In this document: one piece after another, positions 10,866 through 21,993 of the stretch
Layout of the letters: each line of letters begins with the position of its first letter
How positions within the stretch are numbered: position 1 is the first letter of the stretch
Origin: Stenopsyche tienmushanensis
Lineage: Eukaryota > Arthropoda > Insecta > Trichoptera > Stenopsychidae
Length of the DNA stretch: 64,000 bases
Direction of reading: 5' to 3'
NCBI GenBank assembly: GCA_008973525.1
Contig: WACJ01000123.1
Span: 186,001-250,000 of the forward strand
Notes under the pieces: model-generated
The model's input: the letters and a program-made list of their open reading frames with translations, nothing else
Told to the model about the DNA's origin: nothing
Databases searched by the model: none
Made by a program: the position numbers and the translations under genes

Positions 10866-12938
10866 TTATGTTAGGACAAGAATATTATCTTATGTTAATA
10901 GATTTTTTTATGTAAATTATTTTTTGTTGTTTCGTTGTATGTGATATATTTGTAATATCAGTTTTTTATTGAAATAACCATTGAAATTTTCAGTTAACAA
11001 AATTGCATATTAAATATAAACGAAAGAAATTTTATGGTATAATTGCGCGCTTAGTTTGCTTTTCAAAACCTTTTCTTACATTTTAAAAATTATTATTATA
11101 GATTTGTAAAAGACGTCTATTTTGTTTACCATTCTAATAAATGTTAATATCTTTGTTTTACACTAATAATCCACTAACGGAAATCTACTGTGAAGGTTGT
11201 ACAAAATTTTTATTCGTTTGCTTATTTGTATCGGTTTGTATATATGCAGAATGCTAGAGCAAAAGTTTATACCGTCGGCCCTCTTCGTGTGATAAGATCA
11301 ATCCGCGAAAGTAACTATCATACCTATTTTGTAATATTAAGTATGAATTTCCTCCTTGGTGAGTTATTTCATTTTGTTCAAAATGAATATGATTTCTTTA
11401 TCAAATACATTCGATAAATAACGTTCATTACACCGCATACAGAAAGCCAACGCTGCATGGAGACTGCATACATATGGACCATTACAGAAGGTCAAACTTG
11501 TCGAGCTATTTCACACTCTATTTATTGCACCATGTAGATAGCATGCTTATTGTACAGGTTTCATTCTTATTATTGAAATTCCCATAATCCAATGTATAAC
11601 ACTAATAGTTTTTCAATCGGTGTCAAATCCGTCCATAAATTAAACTTTGTGAATCAATTTTCATTTTTAAGACTTGTAGACTGGTTGTCTCTACATTGTG
11701 ACTATATATGTGTTGAGTTTTCTTAAATTTTGAACCTGTTTCAATTTTTTAAACATAATTTTCCATTACATTTTGATGAATGATAGTTGAATATTAGTGT
11801 TATCGGACTCCGATATTTTTCTTTGACTAAAAAAAATATTGTATATAATAAAAAGCACGTCTATTTGTTAACTTGAAATTCTAATGTGTTTGTGCAGTTT
11901 CTTTTTTAATAGAAAAATTTACTACAACATTTATGTCATGGATTGATTTTATCTGGTTCGCCTTTTTTTATTCAAGAGAACGGAGAAGAACTGTAAGAAG
12001 ATTTTTTCTAACCTCGATCAGTTTTACTCAGACTTTTCAGCATATTCAAACCAACTTTGTGAGCGTATATATTCTTTTTCATATACAAGTTTGGAAGAAG
12101 TCTTCATGAATTTCAATAATCCAAAGTGAATGACAAGAGTCAGATGAACATCTTTATACAGAGCTGCAAAACATCCACTCATCTCAAAACAAAGGTTTCT
12201 TTGAATATTTGCTGGAATATACAAATCGCCTTATATATTTACAATAAAAATAAGATAAGCAAAGTTTTAACATATTGTGTTCACTACATAATGAACTTTT
12301 GTGGCCCGTGAACTGTCCTCAGCATGGATCCCACGATTATTTTTATCTACCTACCTTATAACCTGCATGGTATAATTTAGCATTAATGTTGCTGTGCTTG
12401 TTTAGTTTTTCCTTGATTTATCTCGAAAATGATATACAGTCGTACCTCGATTTGCTTAAAATATACTTACTCTATATAGATTTAAATATGCCTGAAATGA
12501 ATGCACATCCGTGTCTAATTCATTATGAATAAAAACACAAAATTAATACTTTGCAGCTCATTCGAAGACATTCAATACTTTTGTTCTTACCTTCACTTTA
12601 TCAAAAAAAAGAAGGTTTTTTTCTTATTAAAAATGTTACGTTGGCTGACACGATTTGGCAGTACATATCTAATTATTAATATGAGGGAACTGCTATATAT
12701 ATTTTGAAGATAAATATTTTTCACAATATGATTATAGTAGATTTAATAGTAAGACAAATTGGCATGAGTTTTTTTTTTTGATAGATTTTTATAAATATGA
12801 AATATAGAAGTTTGATTAAATATATTAGAGTGCTGTGATGATATTATTTTTTATAGTTCAAATGTTAAATCACTATCTACAAGTGCAGATTACCATTTTA
12901 TATATAGTCAATAAAATAAAATCAAAAAGTTTTTTCTA
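10866..12938. other. No gene; AT-rich intron sequence
   Basis: About 2 kb with no convincing coding, RNA or element boundary. A Tigger-like end (ACAGTCGTACCTCGATT at about 12436) is visible without a partner. Confidence 0.4.
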
Positions 12939-12942
12939 TTAA

Positions 12943-13096
12943 CACTAACATGGCCGCATCAAAAGATCAGACCATTAAACGCATTACTTCAAATAGATGA
13001 TATAAAAATTCATTCACCGTATTCATTGATCACCGATGCATGTGGCATCATGCGGCCGTCAATGATGCAATTTATGCATCACCGGCCATAAAAGTG
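12943..13096 (+). mobile_element. TTAA-type MITE, 154 bp
   Basis: It is bounded by TTAA at 12939-12942 and 13097-13100. Ends CACTAACATGGCCG and CGGCCATAAAAGTG are inverted repeats. The inner sequence ATGCGGCCGTCAATGATGC partly repeats the end motif. Non-coding and piggyBac-like in target preference. Confidence 0.72.
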
Positions 13097-13689
13097 TTAA
13101 TGTCATCAAATTGATTGATTACAAAAGTTTTAGTGATCCTAATTAAAGTAATGATTGAAATGTTACATGGTATATACGCTCTCTTCGAGATTTGAAATGG
13201 ATTTTGCTACTTTTTATTTATTTTGAGTTTTTATCGATAGAAACGTCTGTACAGATTTTGAATTGCTCTCTTAAATTCCCAATAGAAATGTAAATTATGT
13301 ATGTTTTTTGTTAATAAATCCTATTCATAAATGTAATTAAAATACATCCTTATATTTTATAATCGTTTTGAGTACAATTTCTTTCAAAAACCGGTCAAAT
13401 ATAAAGTAAAAATTTAATGAGGAAATATTTATTTAAATTAAGTACTGCATGATGACACAAGATGCATATATTAAAGTATCACTCTCGTATTGTTTCAATA
13501 GGCAATTTAGATTCTTCTCATTATTTCGTCTCATTATTAGAAATAAAATGATATTTTCCATTAATTTAATTTTAATATCTTCTTGAAAAAAATGGAACAT
13601 CTTGTCAAATGTTTTGTACAAAAAATTCATTTTAACTTTGTTGCACTCCATAGGCAAAGGGTTAATAATAAAATGTGTGTTACTTTATA

Positions 13690-14778
13690 ATAAGCGTGGT
13701 CCTTATTTGGGTCAAAAAAAAATTTTTTGAATATTCCACCAGTCAACATCTGATTTGTTTTTCCACCCTAAAAAAAATAAAAATAATATTTAGGGGTCGC
13801 TACCAAGGAATTGAATTTTGAATTTTCATAGTAATCATAAGTCGTTTCTTGGTGCTGAAGATCCGACGAGAGCTTTAAACCAGTATTTTATATATATTAT
13901 GACTGAAAGGACAAATATCTATAACTGCTTTCATTTCCTTTTTTGTCAGTTTAAACTGATGTTTAAATAAAAAAAATCAAGTAACTTATAGCATTAGCCA
14001 TCCACTTAGCACGATGAAGACCGGCAGACTTCCTAAATGAAACTCCTTTTTCAGGAATTCCTCCCAAGTAAATGATGGAAAGATTCAGTAACTCTTTATA
14101 GTCATCTTGAGGTTGATATACTTGAAGTTGTTTTTGAGCATAAGAAATCCTGTCTGCAGTAACATTTTCTATGATTTTTGATATGGTAACACAAATTACT
14201 GTTTTATAATCACTGATTAATTTTGTCCCAGTTCTTAAATCTTTTAAATAATTGGATATGAGAAGCACTAGACGAACCAAGCGATTGACTCACTGCAGCT
14301 TCTAATATGATTGTCATAATATGATGGCGACAAGCTAGGTAAAGCATATCTTTTTCCATTTTCTGCTCTAGAAGAACACAAGCTCCATTTCTAAAGCTGG
14401 TGTTTACAGCTGTAGTGAATTAATAAATTTCCGTCACTGCTTATGGACTTCATGATAAGTTTAAATATGTATGTATAAATGGGGAAACAAAAAGTGAGGA
14501 GCAGGGTAGGGTTCAATCTCAATACGTACCCGCAGGAAAGAATTAAGAATCTTTTTGCACGCTATTCCACTTCAAAATAGACTAATAAACATACCAGAAT
14601 CTATAGGATCATAGGAATTTTTTTTTCTGAAACTTTGACTTCCGGTAGCGACCTTTAAAATCTTTTTTTTTTTAAATAAAAAACGTATGTATTCATTTTT
14701 TAGGGCAGAAAATCAAATGACAGGGTGACTGCCTAATTTTTTAAAAGTCAAAAATAAAAACCATCCTAGTGTGTATTT
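13690..14778 (-). mobile_element. DNA transposon remnant with long terminal inverted repeats
   Basis: Roughly 120 bp at 13690-13815 (starting near GTGGTCCTTATTTGGGTC) is an imperfect inverted copy of 14640-14778. Shared blocks are the CATCTGATTTG / CAAATGA region, CACCCTAAAA / TTTTTAGGGC and GGTCGCTACC / GGTAGCGACC. The interior carries one minus-strand frame with a conserved-looking stretch (separate entry). Exact ends and target duplication could not be fixed. Confidence 0.6.
13963..14280 (-). pseudogene. Transposase-like fragment, family not named
   Basis: The minus-strand frame contains YKELLNLSIIYLGGIPEKG and a HRAKWMANAISYL tail. I recall similar LGG-P-G followed by HxARWM blocks in transposase-like proteins of arthropods and cnidarians, but I cannot name the superfamily. 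The frame is enclosed by the long inverted repeats and lacks an N-terminal half, so it is scored as a fragment of the element's own gene. Confidence 0.5.
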
Positions 14779-15743
14779 GTATGTGTATCAAGCTGACACT
14801 GCAAATTTAATCATTTTTGAAATACAAAATTGTTGAATATTGAACTTAAAGTAAGTAAATGTATGGCAGACTACAAAACAATGCGACACTTGTAAATTAA
14901 ATATCAATCTTAATCAAGATCCTTTGGTTAAATGGTTGATTGATTAATATTATTATTTTAGCTTTGGGTTGGAAAAAAAGTTTTGCAGACATTTGTTTTG
15001 CATGTTTTTACTAATTGTAGTCGATTTAACAAAATAATTCTGATGTTATGTATAACGATTACATAAATAGTTTTGTAATTTTAAAAAACTGGTTTGTAAA
15101 GAATGAGACACTGCATTCGTATATGAAAGAAATATATTTAACCCGTATTTGTGGAATTTGTTTCGAAAGGTTGCATTTTATTTCTCTTTTAAATTTGTAA
15201 TTTTACAATGTAATATGATGTTATTGAAGTTTATTGTCTGATGTTCAATCCATGGAGAAATTTTGATTATGTAAAAAAAATTAACGGCTAATCGCATATA
15301 AATGCTTATTATAGAGCATTTGACTCTGTCACGGAAATTAATATTTTTAATTACACGATTTTAATGTTTTTAGTTAAACATTTTGCTTTAACGATGAATT
15401 ATTTATGCAAACATCACAATATAAATTAATTTTTGTTATATATATAATATATCTTTTAAGTTAGAATAATTGAGAATAAATTGTGTTAATTAGGAAGTCA
15501 TTTTATTATGGAACATATGAAATCGATGTTACTATAAAACCAATAAAACATTTTATTTTTAAATTTGTACTCAATATATCGCAAAAACGCTACTAAGACA
15601 CATCAGATGTTATGGGAAATGTTTTTTTTTCATATTTGATGTTTGTATATACATATGAAATTGATTTTTTTAAATATTTTTATAAATAAAAATGCATTTA
15701 ACGCTTGTAAGATTCTTATTAAAAGGTTGATTTCTGGTTCCAG
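14779..15743. other. No gene; AT-rich sequence upstream of distal NTF2 exon
   Basis: Very AT-rich, with no recognised element. The last 20 bases hold the acceptor for the distal NTF2 exon. Confidence 0.4.
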
Positions 15744-15857
15744 TGTGATGAAGATCCTCCACATCAGTACTCTCAGATTTTTGTCCTGAAACCTCTTGCA
15801 GAATCGTTCTTTCTCCAACATGACATCTTTCGTCTGGGTATTCATGACACAGCTTAA
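15744..15857 (+). CDS. Ntf-2: Alternative distal last exon of NTF2
   Basis: This single exon encodes a complete alternative NTF2 C-terminus of 37 residues, starting CDEDPPHQYSQIFVLK and ending LGIHDTA followed by TAA. It aligns residue for residue with the proximal last exon of the gene 11.4 kb upstream (TDEDRPH..IQTFVLK..QHDVFRLALHDTV). It is preceded by a good acceptor (ctggttccag at 15734-15743) and begins in phase 0, exactly as needed after exon 3 ending at 3991. No other NTF2 exon sequence lies nearby, which argues against a retrocopy. A candidate AATAAA is at 16082-16087. The D/E-rich start and QHDIFRL block are kept, so the frame is under constraint. Joining to exons 1-3 would give a 130-aa isoform. 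The isoform itself is inferred; no transcript evidence is available here. Confidence 0.87.
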   Translation, partial: CDEDPPHQYSQIFVLKPLAESFFLQHDIFRLGIHDTA

Positions 15858-16282
15858 TATTAAATGTACACGAAGGACGCTTATTATTATATGAACAACA
15901 GAGCGCTTTTTCATATTTTTTGCAAATTCTTTCATATAATTCAAATTAATCAACAAGTGCTTTAAAACAATTTTTTAACTTATACATAGTTTTCCATTAA
16001 CTTTAGATAGTTTTTAAAAAAATGTAACCAATACCGAGAAACCTGTTTTTTTTTTAATTCTTTACACTACCATTACTCAATAATAAATATTGTTAAACAT
16101 GTAATTTTGATTATTTGAAACTCAAAATGTAAACAATTAAATTTTAATAAATATTTTTAAGATAAATGTGTTATTTTGTTTTTTCAAAATTATTTACTGC
16201 CATAAGACTAGTGTTTTCTTAGTCATATTTAAGGAAAATGATAAGTAATATTAAAGGGATCAAAGAGTATTCACGTATTTAA

Positions 16283-17120
16283 CCCTTTGTGGTTCGAAGA
16301 TTTTTTCAAGTCATTTTCAGTGAATTTATTAAAAATATTTTTATGGAGAAAAATGAAGGAAATATGGTAAAATAAATAATGATGTTTAGTGATGCATATA
16401 ATACTAATTTACAAAAAACAATTTCTAAAATGTGGTATTTTTTAAAACAATCTATAGGGTGGAAGTTGGGTTTTTTCTCACATGTATTGCAATATAACGA
16501 TGTTCTTCTTTTTCCTGGAGTATCACCATACAATCTTTGTACTTTGTAGAATCATATACATAATGGGGATTTTTATTCAATTGTTCCTCGTCATCGGTCA
16601 TCCATCTACGCCCAGTATCATCGTTAATTAATACTTTTTATTTTAAAAAACAAAATTGCGCTTGTTTGGGAAAAAACATCTTTTTTTGGGGTATTTTTTT
16701 AATGTAAAACGTAAGGTAAAACAAACATTTTGACCTGGATTTGCTAACTGCCATAACCATAACGTTTAAAATAAGCTCGTAAAATTTCAGACCAATCAGC
16801 GACTTGGTTTTTCTAAATTCTTTCCACACCACATGCAAAAATGTAAAAACTGTCGACGAAAACATGGTAACCTTGGAGTCATTATCATTTAAAAACTCAA
16901 AAAATCATTAAACTGTCAGATCACTTCACAAATATGAGATGTTCACGGTGACACAATTTGCCAGACTATTGTTTGAAATTGTGGTTTTATACCTGTAGCA
17001 GACAAAAATACGCTTGCGTGTTTATCGTATGTAATGCTAAACAGGCGAGCAGCGCTCGAGTTGGTGCGGTGCGGTACATGCGCTTCGCGAGAACACTGTT
17101 CGTTCTAAAGCATGAAGTGG
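16283..17120 (-). mobile_element. piggyBac-like transposon remnant
   Basis: TTAA at 16279-16282 is followed by CCCTTTGTGGTTCG. TTAA at 17121-17124 is preceded by CATGAAGTGG, a weaker inverted match. A piggyBac-type C-terminal tail is encoded on the minus strand next to the left end, the same layout as the element at 7541. The right end is GC-rich. Confidence 0.6.
16306..16533 (-). pseudogene. C-terminal part of piggyBac-like transposase
   Basis: The minus-strand frame contains RRTSLYCNTCEKKPNFHP and DCFKKYH, the C..C, H and CF..YH pattern of piggyBac C-terminal zinc-binding tails. It closely parallels the tail at 7729-7860 in the other piggyBac-like copy. Upstream sequence is frameshifted and the catalytic core is absent. 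Confidence 0.7.
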
Positions 17121-17124
17121 TTAA

Positions 17125-20059
17125 TAACAAAAAAATTATATACATCGCTATAAAATATAAATCCCTTCATTATTCAATACATCTTCCCGTTGCTTTGGCT
17201 GTCCTTAAATCCATTTTTTGTAAAAACTGCAGTGTAGAAGCAATAAACTGTGGTGGTGATTATAACATGAGCCATTTCTCATCACCAATTATAATATTAT
17301 TCAAAAAGGGAATAGTTGCTGTTACGATAGCTCTTAAACTGCAATTTTCAGAGGAGTACAGGGTTGTCACTGTTTTAACCTCTTCCTATGAATGGATATT
17401 TAAGAGGCCTTGGTTTGGTAGTGGACTGTTTGCAGATAAACAAGTCGTGGTACTCGACACCATGAAAAGGCGCAAATTGGAATACTTCTACGCTTAATAA
17501 CACATGGCTGATGAGCCTCTGACAATGGAGCGGTCCTAGCATCGGATCATTATTTCAGGTAGCAGTCGACAAAGTCAAGATAAGACCGCTGATTGCCAAC
17601 ATTCCAATACGATAAATGAAATAGATCCAATATGATAAAAACATACACGGTTATTGTGATACACTGCGGCTATACGCGGTTTCGTTTAACACAATGATCT
17701 AGCAGAGCGTCATGTTAAGCGAGGAATGAGTGTACAATTTTCTGTATATAAAGACAAAATAAAAGATGTTCAATGCAACATTTCATTTTAATAAATATGT
17801 CAAAATGAGAACAAAAGACAATTAGCAAAATAACAGGTACATTATCAATCATTATATCTGCTAAACTTTTCACGTTTTCTACACATTTCTACAGATTTAT
17901 TTTCTCCTGTCACGAGTTTTATTAAGTAATGTTTATACTAAAACATTTAGTTAATTAACAAAGTTTTAAGTGGTTTTTTTTTTTTAATTATTATAAGCGC
18001 TCAAAGCATTAGTTAATGCTACAGTTCTTTCAGTGTTAAATTGTCGAAACATATAACAATTTTCAAGTCAAGTACACATTTATGATAATATTAAATTGAG
18101 TATTAATTTTGTACTAGTCATGTAATATTGCTCATAATTAATAACATAATCAATATATTTTTATATAACAACATTAATTAAATAATGAACATATCTTATT
18201 CCGATCCCTTAGAGCAATGTTGATTATCTATTTGACTTTATATTTAAAATTGTATGTTTATTAATTCAAATGTAATGTTTTTGGCTTTTAACAAATGGAA
18301 TGTCTCATCTTCTACAATTTCATAACTTCATTAAATATTAATGGTCTTTAACATTTTTAAAAAGCAAAATGAATTATACAATTGTAAAAATTGATAATTA
18401 TAGCATTACAGACAGGGATCGAATTAACTATGTTGTTATTACATAGATAAAGGGAAGGAGATCATAGATTTAAAAAAACATTTGGTGATTTCTGATTCTA
18501 GTTACAAAGCGTATGTTTTTCAAAATATATACTAATACAAATTCAATTAGTCGGCCCTAAATAATTAGACAGATTTTAATTTTTTTTTTAATACAGGATT
18601 GGCATGGTAATACACATAAAATTACTCTTGTTTGAGTATTAAAAGCAATCTAGGAGCTAAAAGTATTAATGCCTAAGTAGTATTTTTTTGAAGTTAACCG
18701 GAAAAATAAAGTGCAGAATATTTAGAATAAGAAAATTTTTATATTGATATTGTTGCTATAAATATGAAAGTAGATAGATGAAATCTTGATCGATGAATTT
18801 TTTTAAAATAGAAATAAGACTTAGTCGTGTATTTTGAAAAAAATTGTACTAAAAATATTATATAGACTAGGTTTTCGCTCGTTTCGGAACTAATAATGAT
18901 CCAGTATATTATATATTCGTAGAATAACATTTATTTTATTACGGATATGATCGCATTTATACAAAAATTAGATTCCATTCTTACATTTTTCCTATTTTAG
19001 TTCATATGCTGGTTTTGACTTAAAAATAGCTTATCAAAGTTTTCATACGATGCCATCTCTATAAACGAATATCGCAATAATTTTGCTGTTTCGATAGTCG
19101 GTGTTTATTTGGCGATACAAATTGAGGAATGGATGTGTATAAATAATAAAAAGTGCCATGAATTAAATAAACATTGTGTTTCATCCCTTTTGAACAAGTC
19201 ACCTTCCGACTAGATTTTAAATGATTTTCTTTTTATTGATATTTTAATAATAATAAAAAAATTATAATTATATTTTTATTCCACACTTTACCTCGTTTAA
19301 GAAATGCTCTTTACACACACTCGAATTTAAAAAATAATCTGTCAATGTACGGAAAATAATGTTAAATATAAAAATATATTATTAGATGGGATAACAGATC
19401 CCCCGGAGAGATGGAAGATATGAAATAAATTTTCGAATGCTCTTAAGAATGTAAATTCCGTTTAAAATTAATAGTAAATGCAATCAGATAATTGGTTGTT
19501 ATGAGAAGTATTAAAAACATCGCATTACAGTCTTTCCATTTTCATCTAGCTACTAAACCAACAAAGGCACCTGTTGATATATCTTGGTAGATAATGACGT
19601 CAAGTCAGTTATTGAGTTTTAATACATATTTCTTATGGATTACTTATGTTAGACGCTTTACGCGTACATAATAAAAAATAAAATGAACTTTATTTCAATG
19701 CATTATTCGGTATGGACTCGTCAAATAGATTTCATTTCTAGAAATTATACAGAAAAAAATGTATAGATTTACAGAATTCATTTTAGAGTTTCCATAAAAA
19801 AATATGATGCCTAATGCTATCAAAGTTAAGAATTTGAGTGAGTGTATCATCTCTTCTCATCCACCTCTCTTTATTTAAGAAAAAACTTATTAGAAGCGTA
19901 GGTTTTTGTTGTACAAACTGTATTTTGGGAAATATGATTTTAATTTGATTTTATTTAACATCCGCATAATTGCTAATAATCGATTTACAACAATTTATTT
20001 AAAAAGTGTATTGCAATTTATACTTAAATTCAACATTATCATTAATAATGTTTAAAATA
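17125..20059. other. No gene; AT-rich, one isolated transposon end
   Basis: A single inverted-repeat end, ATGTTAAGCGAGGAATGAGT (about 17711-17732), resembles the right end of the MITE at 23455-23727. No left partner was found. The 179-aa open frame ending at 17497 starts inside the piggyBac remnant and resembles no protein I know. The remainder is AT-rich with no recognised features. Confidence 0.4.
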
Positions 20060-21510
20060 CAGTAATACCCCATTAACAAAAATTCAATATACCCATACTT
20101 CATTTTATGGTCTAGATATCTTTTAGAAAAGTTGGCTGTGAAGCGAAAAATAGTATAACATTCTTTGGTTGTATAACGAAACATTGTGGGTCACAAAACG
20201 AGCGAGTTTGCTATAACGAAATGCTATATAAAGAGCGGCCAATCATGAAACTAACAGATAACTGTCTGGTCAGTACTATAAGTTGTTTGTAGAAATTGAG
20301 ACACATTCCTTATTTTGATAAACATTTATTATACTCAATAGAATGTCAACAAAACCATAAGTGATATAATTACAAACAAAAATAGGAATCGTAAGAACGG
20401 TTGAATTTGTTAAAAAATAAATTGATGCTTTAAAATATTCAGAATTGGCACAATAAACTTTAACGACAACTATAAACAAGTTTGATGAAATTAAGGAGTT
20501 GTAAAATTGTGAGTAATTTGACAAAGAAACTATCATATTCTTTATCTGGTATTATAAAAAAAGTAGATATTATAAGTACTCAGGGTGGAAAATATTAATA
20601 AACAACAAAATAATATAATAGGAACGCGTTAAATACATTTAAGCATTCAAATGTCTAACGAGATATTCTCGGCCACAAATATATATAATATAATCCTGAA
20701 TTACAGTATGTAGTAAATTCCATGTAGAAATGATTATGGGTGATTGGAATGCCAAAATTAGAAACAAATATGTAACAATGCCAATAGGCGCTGGGTCGAA
20801 TGTCATTTTTAAATAAGCATGTGGTTTAATAATCATGTTAGGAAGGAAGCAGATATCGAAATCAAATTTATTATATAAACATACTGCTGATTAAGGGGAA
20901 TCAGCGTTGAACACAAGAATGTTTGCTCGTAGATCAGATCATCAAATCCTAGTGGAAAAACTTAAATCAAAGTTATTAAAAGGTCAAAACACGCTAAAAT
21001 CAAATATAAAATAATATTGCAGTTATTATGAAGGAAAAATGAACTTTTTATCGCATAGATCCTAATTACATTCATGGATTTTCTCTATAATTTCAACGAA
21101 TGCCAAACTTCCAGGCTGCTAATTAAAGCCATAGATAACAGTAATTCTAAGGAAGAGGCGAAGAACTCGACAAGGCCATGACTAAATTATGCCACAGATG
21201 AAAAAAGAAACATTAATTCATCTGCTCTGCGATTAAAATGTATGTACATGCACAAAAATCATCGGAAATTTTGCCAAAAGGTAAAAAAATTACATGTGGA
21301 TTTATTTTAAAGAAATATTATAATATATAAAGTGATAGAAGGGAGAAAATATTGTGCAAATTTCAATGCAAGGAATGATTCCTAAAGAAGCAATCATTTT
21401 ATGTTGTTTTGACCCTTAATAATAAATTTCCTATTAACAGAGTACCTCATTAATGCTAAAAGAATGACTAACAAAATATAACCTCTATTTTGTTAAGCAA
21501 GGTATTACTG
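20060..21510. mobile_element. Tigger/pogo-like DNA element, transposase not recognisable
   Basis: TA dinucleotides flank CAGTAATACCCCATTAACAA on the left, and TTGTTAAGCAAGGTATTACTG on the right: inverted ends with a few mismatches. CAGT termini with a TA duplication fit pogo/Tigger. The interior (1451 bp) is AT-rich, with only short frames in which I recognise no DDE block. Confidence 0.6.
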
Positions 21511-21993
21511 TAACAGTTGTGCTATCCAAATTACGCATATTGCATTAGTGTACTAATCTTTTAAGAATGCTATCCTCATAAATGATTTGTTTAAACATGC
21601 ATAAGAAATGTTAATCTTGTACAAAATCAATATAATCAAGTTGTTGACCTTATGTGTGTTAAATCTTCATATTTATGTCGAAATAAACATGAATATGTGT
21701 AAAAATACTTTTAATTTAAAAAATCCTTAATTAAAATTCACATAAAAATGTATACAACTTAAAATATTTAATAACAAAATAAATACAGTGTGATGTAATC
21801 ACAGAACTTAAAATTATTTACAATGAAATAAAATGAATTCAATTTTCTTTTCAACAACGCATGGAGTGACAATCTAACACTGAAATAACAATATAAATCA
21901 AAACTAACCATCTAACACGCATCAGTCATTATGTATTAAAGACGGTTGTAGCAAAGAAGTGCGCTTAATAATATTCAAAAGATCGGATAGTAT
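21511..21993. other. Downstream region of the TTC17-like gene
   Basis: AT-rich, presumably including the 3' UTR of the minus-strand gene. No further feature is recognised. Confidence 0.4.

Noticed and set aside
15630..15956. 108-codon minus-strand frame at the distal NTF2 exon
   Set aside because: The plus strand carries the conserved NTF2 C-terminus; the minus frame is its shadow.
16958..17497. 179-codon open frame running out of the piggyBac remnant
   Set aside because: It starts in transposon end sequence and continues into AT-rich flank; no recognisable domain and no splice or promoter support.
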